Below the pieces are notes generated by a model. The model was not told the DNA's origin. It worked only from the letters and a program-made list of their open reading frames with translations, and searched no databases. The translations under genes were made by a program, and so were the position numbers. From RGIG6353 sp964650465 (lineage in GTDB: Bacteria; Bacillota; Clostridia; Oscillospirales; SIG627), in assembly GCA_964650465.1 (NCBI GenBank), contig CAZYTA010000001.1:1-64000 (forward strand): 64,000 nt of DNA, given 5' to 3'. This document shows, piece by piece, positions 23,968 to 32,555 of the stretch. Numbering within the stretch: position 1 is the first letter of the stretch; each line of letters starts with the position of its first letter.

Positions 23968-26250
23968 ATGCAACAGATTACAGGACTTGATTTTAAAATC
24001 AAGGAAATGGCAGGGCGTATACGGGAGCTTCGCGAAATCGTAGGACTCACTGCCGAAGAAATGTCAAAGAAAACGGATGTATCCGTACAGGAGTACATAA
24101 GCTGTGAAAAGGGAGAAAGCGACCTTACCTTTGCTTTCATCTACCGTTGTGCGCTTGCTCTCAATGTTGATGTTACGGATATCATTGAGGGTCACAGCCC
24201 CAAGCTGAAAACCTACACCATGACAAGAAACGGTCTCGGTCAGAAAATTGAACAGGCTCACGGTATGACATACTACAGCCTCGCTTCCGAATTTAAAAAC
24301 AGAATTGCGGAGCCTCTTTATGTCCGTGCCGCTTACAATGACGATAACAGCGATATCGAGCTGACCACACACGCAGGTCAGGAATGTGATATTATCATTG
24401 AGGGTCACCTCAAAGTACAGGTCGGTGAGCACACAGAAGTGCTGGGACCCGGTGACAGTATTTACTATAACAGCTCCGAGCCTCACGGAATGATTGCCGT
24501 AAACGGACATGACTGTCTTTTCTACGCAATAGTTCTTAATCCTACAGGTGAATCTATCCCCGAGCTTATTCCCCATCCCACGGTTACAACGGAAAGACAG
24601 CTCCCCAAGGACACCACAGACAGAGTATACCGCAATTTCATCGACACCGAAGAGGATGAAAACGGTACTCCCACATCAATTAAATTCAAAAACACAGAAA
24701 AATTCAATTTTGCCTTTGATATTGTTGATGCCATTGCCGACAAGTCCCCTGACAAGCTGGCTATGCTTCACATAGATGTAAACAAGAACGAAAGACGCTT
24801 TACCTTCAAGGATATGAAGAAGATGTCCGCACAGGCGGCAAATTACTTCAAGTCTCTCGGCATCAAAAAGGGTGACAGAGTTATGCTTGTTCTGAAGCGT
24901 CACTATCAGTTCTGGATAGCAATGCTGGGACTTCATAAGCTGGGCGCTATTGCAGTGCTTGCAACAAACCAGCTTCAGGAGCATGATTTTGAATACCGCT
25001 TCAATGCGGCGGGAATTTCTGCCATACTCTGCACTGCAGACGGAGATACCGCTCATCAGGTTGAATTGGCAATTGAAAAGTCACCCACAGTACAAACCAA
25101 GATAATAGTAGGAAGCGACCGTGAGGGCTGGAGAAACTTTGATGAGGAGCGTTCACTCTTCTCAACTCATTTCAACAGAACAGAGGATACCCCCTGCGGA
25201 GATGACCTGATGCTGATGTTCTTCACATCGGGAACAACAGGCTACCCCAAGATTGCCTCACACTCCTGCAAATATGCACTGGGTCACTTCCATACAGCAA
25301 AATACTGGCACACTGTTGACCCTGACGGACTTCACTTCACTATTTCGGACACAGGCTGGGCTAAGTCCATGTGGGGCAAGTTCTACGGTCAGTGGGTATG
25401 CGAGGCGGCTACCTTTGTTTATGATTTTGACCGCTTCGATGCAGCGGATATCCTTCCGATGTTCGCAAAATATCAGATAACCACCTTCTGCGCTCCCCCT
25501 ACAATGCTCCGTATGATGGTAAAAGAGGATATTTCAAAATACGACCTCTCATCTGTCAAGCATATGACAACTGCGGGCGAAGCGCTTAATCCCGAAGTAT
25601 ATAACCAATTTGAAAAGCTGACAGGACTTCAGATACTTGAAGGCTTCGGTCAGACAGAAAGCACTATGATAATAGGTAACCTTGTAGGTACATCTCACAA
25701 GGTAGGTTCTATGGGCAAGCCTGCTCCCATCTACGATGTTGAGCTTCTCGACCCCGACGGAAAGCCTGTCAAAGACGGAGAAAACGGCGAAATTTGCGTA
25801 AACGTTAAAAACGGCGCACCCTGCGGACTGTTCACAGGCTATTACCTCAACGAAGAAAAGACCCGTGAGGTATGGTATGACGGCTATTATCACACAGGCG
25901 ACGTTGCATGGCGTGACGAGGACGGCTTCTTCTGGTATGTGAGCCGTATAGACGATGTTATAAAGTCATCGGGCTACCGCATCGGTCCTTTTGAAATAGA
26001 GAGTGTAATCATGGAGCTTCCCTACGTTCTGGAATGCGGTGTATCTGCTGCTCCCGACGAGGTAAGAGGACAGGTAGTTAAAGCAAGTATCGTGCTTGTC
26101 AAGGGCACCGAGCCTACAGAAGAACTTAAAAAAGAGATACAGAATTATGTAAAGAGCAGAACTGCTCCCTACAAGTATCCCAGAATAGTAGTATTCAAGG
26201 ATTCTCTTCCCAAAACTGTCAGCGGAAAAATCCAGAGGAATAAATTGTAA
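23968..26250 (+). CDS. HTH-cupin-acyl-CoA synthetase fusion (Val T-box controlled)
   Basis: A 760-aa close paralogue of the 21357 gene with the same order: XRE-type HTH (about 10-70, IRELREIVGLTAEEMSKKTD), cupin (THAGQECDIIIEGHLKVQVG, SSEPHGM) and AMP-forming ligase (TSGTTGYPK, EGFGQTE, YHTGDVAW, SSGYRIGPFEIE, SGKIQRNK). Two adjacent ATGs exist; the second (23968) has the better distance to GGAGG. Likely substrate isobutyrate, the carbon skeleton of valine, inferred from the Val T-box. The next gene starts within its stop codon, so it leads an operon with the VOR subunits and ilvE. The duplicated pair differs mostly in the cupin-to-ligase linker. Confidence 0.88.
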   Translation: MQQITGLDFKIKEMAGRIRELREIVGLTAEEMSKKTDVSVQEYISCEKGESDLTFAFIYRCALALNVDVTDIIEGHSPKLKTYTMTRNGLGQKIEQAHGMTYYSLASEFKNRIAEPLYVRAAYNDDNSDIELTTHAGQECDIIIEGHLKVQVGEHTEVLGPGDSIYYNSSEPHGMIAVNGHDCLFYAIVLNPTGESIPELIPHPTVTTERQLPKDTTDRVYRNFIDTEEDENGTPTSIKFKNTEKFNFAFDIVDAIADKSPDKLAMLHIDVNKNERRFTFKDMKKMSAQAANYFKSLGIKKGDRVMLVLKRHYQFWIAMLGLHKLGAIAVLATNQLQEHDFEYRFNAAGISAILCTADGDTAHQVELAIEKSPTVQTKIIVGSDREGWRNFDEERSLFSTHFNRTEDTPCGDDLMLMFFTSGTTGYPKIASHSCKYALGHFHTAKYWHTVDPDGLHFTISDTGWAKSMWGKFYGQWVCEAATFVYDFDRFDAADILPMFAKYQITTFCAPPTMLRMMVKEDISKYDLSSVKHMTTAGEALNPEVYNQFEKLTGLQILEGFGQTESTMIIGNLVGTSHKVGSMGKPAPIYDVELLDPDGKPVKDGENGEICVNVKNGAPCGLFTGYYLNEEKTREVWYDGYYHTGDVAWRDEDGFFWYVSRIDDVIKSSGYRIGPFEIESVIMELPYVLECGVSAAPDEVRGQVVKASIVLVKGTEPTEELKKEIQNYVKSRTAPYKYPRIVVFKDSLPKTVSGKIQRNKL

Positions 26251-26912
26251 TGAAATACAAAAGAATAACCCTTCTTTCGGGGCATTACGGAAGCGGAAAG
26301 ACCAACATAGCGGTTAACATGGCGTTTGAACTGAAAAAACAGGTTGACAGTGTTGTGGTTGCCGATATGGATATAGTCAATCCTTATTTCCGTACCAAGG
26401 ACAGTCAGAAGGAGTTTGAAGAGGCAGGAATAAAGCTTATAGCCTCCGCCTTTGCAGGCTCTAATGTAGACCTTCCATCCCTTCCGCAGGAGATGTACGC
26501 ACTAACCGATGACCGCACAAGTCATTGCATACTTGATATCGGAGGTGACGAGCGAGGTGCATTGGTGCTTGGAAGATATGCCCCAATGATAAAGGAAGAA
26601 AACGATTACGAAATGCTTTTCGTTTTCAATGCCTGCCGCCCCCTGACTCCCGATGCCGATTCTGCACTGGAGGTTATGAAGGAGATAGAATGGGCAGGAA
26701 AGATACCCTTTACAGGCATCATAAATAACTCAAACATCGGAGAAGAAACAACACCCGAGACAGTTTTATCGTCACTCGAAAAAGCAACGGAGCTGAGTGA
26801 AAAGGCGGGTATCCCACTCGTCATGACCTCGGTTCACTCGAAGATATTTCCCTCCCTTGAAAATAAAATACCAAATCTATTCCCATTAAAACTTCAAACA
26901 AAAATCATGTAA
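26250..26912 (+). CDS. P-loop ATPase associated with the 2-oxoacid oxidoreductase operon
   Basis: A 220-aa SIMIBI-class P-loop protein. Walker A is SGHYGSGKTNIAVN (residues 10-23), the VVADMDIVNPYFR stretch follows the switch I pattern, and ILDIGGDERGA (about 94-104) is the Walker B/switch II position. It overlaps the previous stop by 1 nt and lies 12 nt before the ferredoxin gene. Relatives of MinD/CooC type insert or mature metal centres; a role in maturation of the iron-sulfur oxidoreductase is plausible but not shown by sequence. Confidence 0.8.
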   Translation: MKYKRITLLSGHYGSGKTNIAVNMAFELKKQVDSVVVADMDIVNPYFRTKDSQKEFEEAGIKLIASAFAGSNVDLPSLPQEMYALTDDRTSHCILDIGGDERGALVLGRYAPMIKEENDYEMLFVFNACRPLTPDADSALEVMKEIEWAGKIPFTGIINNSNIGEETTPETVLSSLEKATELSEKAGIPLVMTSVHSKIFPSLENKIPNLFPLKLQTKIM

Positions 26913-26924
26913 GGAGTGTAAAAA

Positions 26925-27131
26925 ATGCCTAAACTTACTTTTAAAACAGACAATTGTAAGGGCTGTGGACTTTGCGTAGATGCTTGTCCCAAGGGCGTAC
27001 TTGCAATTGCAAAAGAAAAAATCAACAAAAAAGGTCATCACCCTGTTGAAGCGGTGAAAGAGGACGCTTGTATCGGATGTACATTCTGTGCTACCATGTG
27101 TCCCGACTGTATAATCAAGATTGAGAAATAG
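26925..27131 (+). CDS. vorD: 4Fe-4S ferredoxin-type delta subunit of 2-ketoisovalerate oxidoreductase
   Basis: A 68-aa protein with two [4Fe-4S] motifs, CKGCGLCVDACPKG (residues 11-24) and CIGCTFCATMCPDC (about 49-62). It transfers electrons between TPP-derived intermediates and ferredoxin in the VOR complex. AAGGAGTG precedes the ATG. It lies between the P-loop ATPase and alpha subunit genes. Confidence 0.92.
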   Translation: MPKLTFKTDNCKGCGLCVDACPKGVLAIAKEKINKKGHHPVEAVKEDACIGCTFCATMCPDCIIKIEK

Positions 27132-27146
27132 AAAGGTCGTGAAAAA

Positions 27147-28214
27147 ATGGCAGATAAAGTATTGATGAAAGGTAACGAGGCTATCGCAGAGGCTGCTATA
27201 GTTGCAGGCTGCCGCCATTACTTCGGTTACCCCATTACTCCTCAGACGGAAATTGCCGCTTACATGGCTAAGAGAATGCCCAAAATAGGCGGTTGCTTCC
27301 TTCAGGCAGAAAGTGAAATTGCCGCAATAAACATGGTATACGGCGTCGCTTCCTGCGGTAAGCGTGTTATGACATCTTCTTCAAGCCCCGGAATTTCACT
27401 CAAGGGAGAAGGACTTTCCTATCTTGCAGGTGCAGACCTTCCCGCACTTGTAGTTAACGTACAGAGAGGCGGTCCCGGTCTCGGTGGTATTCAGCCTTCT
27501 CAGTCAGACTATTTTCAGGCAACAAAGGGCGGTGCGCACGGTGACTTCCACATGGTAGTTTTTGCCCCCGCTTCCGTTCAGGAAATGGCTGACCTCACAG
27601 TACACGGATTTGACGTTGCAGACAAGTATCGCGTAACTTCTATGATTCTTGCCGACGGCACTATGGGACAGATGATGGAACCTGTTTCACTTGACCTCAA
27701 TGTAAAACCCATGCCCGAAAAGCCTTGGGCAACCGTAGGTACAAAGCTGGAGCGCTTCCATAACATCACAAATTCTCTTTCTCTCGTTCCCGAAGAGCTT
27801 GAACAACTCAACTTCAAGAGATATGAGCGCTACGCCGAAATCGAAAAGAACGAAGTTATGTATGAAGAGTACATGATGGAGGATGCGGAAATCTGTATTG
27901 CCGCATTCGGTATTGCGTCCCGTGTGGCAAAGAATGCTATCGTTGAAGCGCGTGCACAGGGTATCAAGGTAGGTCTTATCCGTCCTATCACCCTTTGGCC
28001 CTTCCCCAAAGCTCCTTTCCTTAAGGCAACCGAAAAGGTACATTCATTTATTTCTGTTGAGCTTTCTATGGGTCAGATGATAGAGGATGTTCGCCTCGCA
28101 ACAGAATGCCGCCGTCCCGTAACACTTGTTAACCGTGCAGGCGGTATGATTCCCACACCTGAACAGATTCTTGAAGCAATAAAAACAGCTCATAAAAACG
28201 GAGGTGCAAAATAA
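27147..28214 (+). CDS. vorB: 2-ketoisovalerate:ferredoxin oxidoreductase alpha subunit (VorB)
   Basis: A 355-aa subunit of the pyruvate/2-oxoacid:ferredoxin oxidoreductase family. MKGNEAIAEAAIVAGCRHYF, GYPITPQTEIAAYM, QAESEIAAINMVYG and MTSSSSPGISLKGEGLSYLA are the pattern of VorB-type 3-methyl-2-oxobutanoate enzymes rather than PorA or IorA. The complex interconverts branched 2-oxoacids + CoA and branched acyl-CoA + CO2 with reduced ferredoxin. In this operon the reverse, carboxylating direction is suggested by T-box control. The stop overlaps the beta subunit start by 1 nt. Confidence 0.93.
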   Translation: MADKVLMKGNEAIAEAAIVAGCRHYFGYPITPQTEIAAYMAKRMPKIGGCFLQAESEIAAINMVYGVASCGKRVMTSSSSPGISLKGEGLSYLAGADLPALVVNVQRGGPGLGGIQPSQSDYFQATKGGAHGDFHMVVFAPASVQEMADLTVHGFDVADKYRVTSMILADGTMGQMMEPVSLDLNVKPMPEKPWATVGTKLERFHNITNSLSLVPEELEQLNFKRYERYAEIEKNEVMYEEYMMEDAEICIAAFGIASRVAKNAIVEARAQGIKVGLIRPITLWPFPKAPFLKATEKVHSFISVELSMGQMIEDVRLATECRRPVTLVNRAGGMIPTPEQILEAIKTAHKNGGAK

Positions 28215-28975
28215 TGGTAGTATTTGATAAACCCCATGCACTTGCCGACCTTCCCATGCACTACTGCCCCGGTTGTACACACGGTATTATTCACCGTCTT
28301 GTAGCCGAGTGTCTTGACGAGCTTGGCATTGAAGGAAGAACCATCGGTATTGCACCCGTTGGTTGCTCGGTTATGGCATACAATTATTTTAACTGTGATA
28401 TGATAGAAGCGGCTCACGGACGTGCTCCCGCTATTGCAACAGGCGTTAAGCGTGCCAACCCCGAAAATCACATTGTATTTACATATCAGGGCGACGGTGA
28501 CCTTGCCTCAATCGGTATGGCAGAAACCGTTCACGCTGCTGCCCGTAACGAAAACATAACTGTTATTTTCGTAAATAACGCCATTTATGGTATGACAGGC
28601 GGTCAGATGGCTCCCACCTCCCTTCCCGGTCAGGTTACACAGACCTCACCCTACGGACGTGATACAAGCCATTGCGGATTCCCGATCAAGGTTTGCGAAA
28701 TGCTCTCTGAGCTTGACGGTCCCGAGTACCTCGAAAGAGTTGCTGTCAACAACGTAAAGAATGTCAAAGCAGCAAAGAAGGCTATCAAGAAGGCATTTGA
28801 AAATCAGATAAACAATAAGGGATTTTCTCTTATTGAGGTTGTTTCAAGCTGTCCCACAAACTGGGGTATGACACCTCAGAAGGCACTTGAATGGGTTTCC
28901 GAGAAAATGATTCCTTACTATCCTCTCGGTGTATACAAGGATAGAACAGCGGGAATTGTAAAGGGGGATAAATAA
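28214..28975 (+). CDS. vorA: 2-ketoisovalerate:ferredoxin oxidoreductase beta subunit, TPP-binding
   Basis: A 253-aa thiamine-diphosphate subunit. HYCPGCTHGIIHRLVAE (residues 15-31), GIAPVGCSV, the TPP motif QGDGDLASIGMAET (about 94-107) and FVNNAIYGMTGGQMAPTS (about 118-135) are typical. The GDGD...NN pattern binds the Mg-diphosphate. Overlaps of 1 nt with alpha and gamma subunit genes indicate equimolar coupled translation. Confidence 0.94.
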   Translation: MVVFDKPHALADLPMHYCPGCTHGIIHRLVAECLDELGIEGRTIGIAPVGCSVMAYNYFNCDMIEAAHGRAPAIATGVKRANPENHIVFTYQGDGDLASIGMAETVHAAARNENITVIFVNNAIYGMTGGQMAPTSLPGQVTQTSPYGRDTSHCGFPIKVCEMLSELDGPEYLERVAVNNVKNVKAAKKAIKKAFENQINNKGFSLIEVVSSCPTNWGMTPQKALEWVSEKMIPYYPLGVYKDRTAGIVKGDK

Positions 28976-29505
28976 TGACTAATCAGTACGTTTTTGCAGG
29001 CTTTGGCGGACAGGGTATCCTTTTTGCAGGAAAGCTTCTTGCCTATAAGGGTCTGACAGAGGACAAGCAGGTATCATGGCTTCCCTCCTACGGTCCCGAA
29101 ATGAGAGGCGGTACAGCAAGCTGTTCTGTTATTATCAGCGAAACTCCCGTCGGCTCACCCATCGTTTCAAATCCCGATATTCTCATTGCCATGAATCTTC
29201 CCTCTCTTGACAAGTACGAAAGCACTGTCAAGGCAGGCGGTATGATATTCTATGATTCATCTCTCATTGAAAGAGAAGTTAAAAGAGATGATGTAAAAGT
29301 ATTCCCCATTCCTGCAACAAAGCTTGCAGACGAAAACGGAACACCCACGCTTGCCAATATGATCATTATGGGCAAGGTGCTTGGTGAAACAGGCGAATTT
29401 ACCGACGATGGTGTAATTGCGGCACTCAAGAAGGTAATTTCCGCAAAGCGTGCAGACATGCTTGATGTAAACCTTAACGCTATGAAAATCGGACGCGATT
29501 ATTAA
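28975..29505 (+). CDS. vorC: 2-ketoisovalerate:ferredoxin oxidoreductase gamma subunit
   Basis: A 176-aa gamma subunit. YVFAGFGGQGILFAGKLLAY (residues 4-23) and SWLPSYGPEMRGGTASCSVI (about 36-55) are the conserved gamma-family blocks. It completes a four-gene delta-alpha-beta-gamma set. IlvE follows 15 nt after its stop. Confidence 0.93.
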   Translation: MTNQYVFAGFGGQGILFAGKLLAYKGLTEDKQVSWLPSYGPEMRGGTASCSVIISETPVGSPIVSNPDILIAMNLPSLDKYESTVKAGGMIFYDSSLIEREVKRDDVKVFPIPATKLADENGTPTLANMIIMGKVLGETGEFTDDGVIAALKKVISAKRADMLDVNLNAMKIGRDY

Positions 29506-29520
29506 TTGGAGGCGAAATTA

Positions 29521-30582
29521 ATGGAAATTTCAATCACTCGCGCAAAGGAGCTTAAGGCAAAACCCGACAGCTCCACACTTGGCTTCGGTAAGATTTTCAC
29601 CGACCATATGTTTATAATGGACTATTCACAGGAGGAAGGCTGGCACGATGCAAGAATCGTTCCCTTCGGACCCTTCCCCATTCACCCTGCTTCAACAGTT
29701 CTTCACTACGGCTCGGAGATATTCGAGGGACTTAAGGCATACCGTACAGCAGACGGCTCGGTACAGCTTTTCAGACCTCTTGAGAATATCCGCCGTTTGA
29801 ACAGCTCTGCAGAGCGTCTCTGTCTCCCCGAAATTCCCGAGGAGCTTGCTCTTGAGGTTCTTACAAAATTTGTTGATTTTGAAAAGGATTGGACTCCTTC
29901 TGCAGAGGGTACTTCTCTTTATATCCGTCCTTTCCTCTTCGGTAACGATGAGACTCTCGGCGTTCATGCAGTACACAATGCAACCTTTATGATAATCCTT
30001 TCACCTGTAGGAAGCTACTACAAAGAGGGAATCAACCCCGTTAAGATTATGATAGAGGCTGACGATGTAAGAGCCGTAAGAGGCGGTACAGGATACACCA
30101 AGTGCGGCGGTAACTATGCTGCAAGTAACAGAGCAGGTCAGAAGGCTGAAGCTCAGGGTTACTCTCAGGTACTTTGGCTTGACGGTGTAGAGAGAAAGTA
30201 CATCGAAGAAGTTGGTGCTATGAACGTTATGTTCAAGATCAACGGTGAGATAATCACACCTATGCTTTCAGGCTCTATTCTCCCCGGCATTACAAGAAAG
30301 TCATGCATTGAGGTACTGAAGTCTGAGGGCTACAAGGTAAGCGAGAGACTTCTCAGCATTGATGAGCTTGCCGAAGCACTTGAAAACGGCACTCTTGAAG
30401 AGGCTTGGGGTACAGGTACTGCGGCAGTAGTATCTCCCATCGGAGAGCTTGCTTACAAGGGCAAGAAGTTCGTTATCAACGAGGGCAAAATAGGCGAGGT
30501 TACTCAGCACCTTTACGATACCCTTACAGGTATTCAGTGGGGCAAGCTTGAGGACAAGTTCAACTGGATATATAAGCTTTAA
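29521..30582 (+). CDS. ilvE: Branched-chain amino acid aminotransferase
   Basis: A 353-aa class IV PLP-dependent aminotransferase, fungal/Gram-positive BCAT2 length. Blocks include LHYGSEIFEGLKAYRTADGS (about 62-81), YIRPFLFG, GGTGYTKCGGNYAAS with the PLP lysine (about K197), YIEEVGAMNVMF and ILPGITRKSCIEVL. It converts 2-ketoisovalerate, 2-keto-3-methylvalerate and 2-ketoisocaproate to Val, Ile and Leu with glutamate. GGAGGCG precedes the ATG at 29521. It ends the VOR operon, linking the oxidoreductase directly to branched-chain amino acids. Confidence 0.95.
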   Translation: MEISITRAKELKAKPDSSTLGFGKIFTDHMFIMDYSQEEGWHDARIVPFGPFPIHPASTVLHYGSEIFEGLKAYRTADGSVQLFRPLENIRRLNSSAERLCLPEIPEELALEVLTKFVDFEKDWTPSAEGTSLYIRPFLFGNDETLGVHAVHNATFMIILSPVGSYYKEGINPVKIMIEADDVRAVRGGTGYTKCGGNYAASNRAGQKAEAQGYSQVLWLDGVERKYIEEVGAMNVMFKINGEIITPMLSGSILPGITRKSCIEVLKSEGYKVSERLLSIDELAEALENGTLEEAWGTGTAAVVSPIGELAYKGKKFVINEGKIGEVTQHLYDTLTGIQWGKLEDKFNWIYKL

Positions 30583-30597
30583 GCTTTTGGTTTTTGT

Positions 30598-30640
30598 GGG
30601 GAGAGTATTCTTTTGAAGTCAAAGGAATACTCTCCCCCCT
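30598..30640 (+). terminator. Long hairpin after ilvE
   Basis: GGGGAGAGTATTC and GAATACTCTCCCC form a perfect 13-bp stem with a 14-nt loop about 16 nt after the stop. No T-run follows, so termination may be inefficient or factor-dependent. Confidence 0.65.
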
Positions 30641-30729
30641 CTTAAGAAAAACTATTTCGGAAGATTTTTTATTTAAATACATCCTCTGCTTTTTAACGCA
30701 TTAATACCATTACTAAAGGTTTCTGTGTA

Positions 30730-30758
30730 TTGACAAATTATGTTATCTGTGTTACAAT
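30730..30758 (+). promoter_or_regulatory. Promoter of mntP
   Basis: TTGACA (30730-30735), 17-nt spacer, TACAAT (30753-30758). Confidence 0.9.
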
Positions 30759-30765
30759 GTAACAG

Positions 30766-30912
30766 TTGAGGGAGTAGCAAGCACAATAGTGCAGTAAGTC
30801 AACATACTGGTCTTTGACCTGGCTTACTTTAATATGCGAGACTCATGGAAAGCAATGGCTGTACATGGGATACTTCTCTATGTTTGTATGGCATTTGCCA
30901 TACTTTTTCTTT
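30766..30912 (+). promoter_or_regulatory. yybP-ykoY type manganese riboswitch with terminator
   Basis: The leader contains GAGGGAGTAGCAAG, a GCACAATAGTGC hairpin, GTAAGTCAACATACTGG, and GCGAGACTC, the conserved elements of the yybP-ykoY Mn2+ aptamer in order. A terminator hairpin (GTATGGCATTTGCCATAC, 30887-30904) with T-run follows, and the ribosome site GGGGG sits directly after it. Mn2+ binding would favour read-through into the Mn exporter gene. Confidence 0.88.
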
Positions 30913-30924
30913 TTTGGGGGAATT

Positions 30925-31509
30925 ATGAATTTAACGCTTTCATTTTTTATAACAAGTATAATGCTGGGCGTTGGCTTGGCAATGGACGCTTTTTCGGTGT
31001 CCCTCGTTTCCGGTCTCAGTGAGCCATGCATGAAGTATCGCAAGATGACATGCGTTGCAGGAGTGTTCGCCTTCTTCCAGGCGTTGATGCCCATGATTGG
31101 CTGGTTATTGGTACACACTGTACTGGAATTATTCAAATCCTTTGAAAAATACATACCTGTCATTGCACTGGTACTCTTGGGCTACATCGGTATAAAAATG
31201 ATAATAGAGGGCTTGCACTGCGAGGGTGAGGACTGTAAATGCCGAAAGCTGACCCTGTCCGCACTGCTGATACAGGGAATTGCTACTTCAATCGATGCGC
31301 TGTCGGTAGGGCTTGATATTGCTGAATACGACCTGCTTCAGGCACTGATTTCGGCACTAATAATTGCTGCCATTACCTTCGTTATATGCTTCTTCGGAAT
31401 AATAATAGGAAAAAAAACAGGCACTGTGCTTTCGGGAAAAGCAAATATTTTCGGCGGAGTCATACTGGTGCTTATCGGTATTTACATCTTTGTAAGCAGT
31501 TTATTCTAA
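30925..31509 (+). CDS. mntP: Manganese efflux pump MntP
   Basis: A 194-aa membrane protein with six predicted helices. GVGLAMDAFSVSLVSGLS (residues 15-32) and IATSIDALSVGLDIA (about 120-134) are the two internally repeated MntP motifs with conserved Asp residues for Mn2+ transport. The ATG at 30925 follows the riboswitch terminator; a longer in-frame reading would include the riboswitch and is rejected. It exports excess Mn2+. Confidence 0.95.
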   Translation: MNLTLSFFITSIMLGVGLAMDAFSVSLVSGLSEPCMKYRKMTCVAGVFAFFQALMPMIGWLLVHTVLELFKSFEKYIPVIALVLLGYIGIKMIIEGLHCEGEDCKCRKLTLSALLIQGIATSIDALSVGLDIAEYDLLQALISALIIAAITFVICFFGIIIGKKTGTVLSGKANIFGGVILVLIGIYIFVSSLF

Positions 31510-31518
31510 AGGAAAAAA

Positions 31519-32097
31519 ATGTTATATCTTAATCAGCTCGAATACGGGCACATCAAATACTATCACAATGTAGACAACGGCGGTCCTGTTGAGGGACGTG
31601 ACACAGTAAGGTCATCGGGATGTGGACTCTGCTCACTTTGTATGATAGTAGACCACTTGACCTTGGAAAGCCTCTCGATTGAGGAATGCGTAAAAATGTC
31701 AGAGTCAAGCGGTGCAAACCATGCCGCAGGTACGGATATGAAAATTCTCGGTCCGATAATTGCGGAAAAATTCAATCTTGACCTTAAGACCACCACAGAC
31801 AAAGCTGAAATGATAGCCCACCTTCAAGGTGGAGGCGAGATAATCGCACATGTGGGAAACAAGGGTGAAGGTAAACCCGGGCTGTTCACTGCAAGAGGAC
31901 ACTATATCACCCTTATTTCGGTTAACGGTGACGAGGTATGCATTCTCGACCCAAGCTACAAGGAAGGAAAATTCGATACCGATGACAGAAAAGGCAAGGT
32001 TCGTGTCGTTGCCCCCTTTGTATACTGCCCTGTGGATACCCTTATGGGTGAAATTATAAAACTTGGCTTTTATATGTTTAAAAGAAAGAGTTTTTAA
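31519..32097 (+). CDS. C39-like papain-fold peptidase family protein
   Basis: A 192-aa protein resembling the C39-like/BtrH papain fold. A probable catalytic Cys lies in SSGCGLCSLCM (about residues 32-42), His in RGHYITLISV (about 126-135) and Asp in ILDPSYKEG (about 142-150). There is no signal peptide or transmembrane segment. It starts 9 nt after the mntP stop with AAAGGA before the ATG, so may be cotranscribed. Function unknown; a repeat element follows at its stop. Confidence 0.75.
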   Translation: MLYLNQLEYGHIKYYHNVDNGGPVEGRDTVRSSGCGLCSLCMIVDHLTLESLSIEECVKMSESSGANHAAGTDMKILGPIIAEKFNLDLKTTTDKAEMIAHLQGGGEIIAHVGNKGEGKPGLFTARGHYITLISVNGDEVCILDPSYKEGKFDTDDRKGKVRVVAPFVYCPVDTLMGEIIKLGFYMFKRKSF

Positions 32098-32190
32098 AGG
32101 TGGAACCTCCGCCCGCAATTATTGCCTATCGCAAGCTATGCACCCCGGACAAAGTAAAACGGTGAAGCTGATTTGCATGCAATTTCATAT
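32096..32190 (+). repeat. Diverged dispersed repeat copy after the C39-like gene
   Basis: It begins at the stop codon with AAAGGTGGAACCTCCGCCCGCAATTATTGCCTATC, then AAAGTAAAACGGTGAAGCTG and TGCAATTTCATATGAAAT. The paired block CTCGCC/GGCGAG of other copies is here TTGCC/GGTGA, which still pairs. Confidence 0.7.
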
Positions 32191-32207
32191 GAAATATAAA
32201 AAAGTAC

Positions 32208-32236
32208 TTGACAAATCAATGTTAGCGTGATATAAT
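32208..32236 (+). promoter_or_regulatory. Promoter of T-box operon 3
   Basis: TTGACA (32208-32213), 17-nt spacer, TATAAT (32231-32236), preceded by GTGA. Confidence 0.93.
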
Positions 32237-32239
32237 CTA

Positions 32240-32524
32240 TCATCATCAAAAATAGTACTAAATGCATTGAAGGAATTATTGCTTTTTCCTATTCCGTCAA
32301 AGAGAGCCGAGTTTGGTGTGAGTCGGTACGGTAAGTTAAAGTGAGTCTCGTTCCGGAGCAGGATCGCCCAACGTGCAAAGCACTGCGTAAGCGGTCACGG
32401 TTTGTCCCGTTACCTTGACAGAAAGCTTGATGGAGCTTTACAGAGTGACTGCATATGCAGTAATTCGGGGTGGTACCGCGAAGTATTATTCGTCCCCTTA
32501 GCCAAACGGCTGAGGGGTTTTTTT
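32240..32524 (+). promoter_or_regulatory. T-box leader 3, predicted specifier CTC (Leu)
   Basis: TGGTACCGCG is at 32471-32480; terminator CCCCTTAGCC/GGCTGAGGGG with T-run at 32494-32524. Stem I has GAAGGAA, AAAGAGAG, the distal hairpin GCCGA-GTTTGGTGTGAG-TCGGT and the return strand CTCGTTCCGGAGC. The triplet before purine plus the TTCC helix (pairing GGAA) is CTC (32347-32349), a Leu codon. It controls the LeuA-like, synthetase-fusion and amidohydrolase genes. Confidence 0.88.
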
Positions 32525-32555
32525 GTTGCATAAATTCAGAAAGGATGAAAGAAAA

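Noticed and set aside
26925..29505. Assignment as indolepyruvate or pyruvate oxidoreductase
   Set aside because: Ior is a two-subunit enzyme and Por alpha subunits differ; the alpha subunit here has the VorB-type N-terminal block and sits with ilvE.
20903..30582. Reading the ligase-VOR-ilvE genes as an amino acid fermentation operon
   Set aside because: VOR and IlvE alone would allow it, but T-box leaders induce on amino acid shortage, which fits biosynthesis better.
30814..30924. N-terminal extension of MntP
   Set aside because: It would translate the Mn riboswitch; the MntP family begins at the 30925 ATG.
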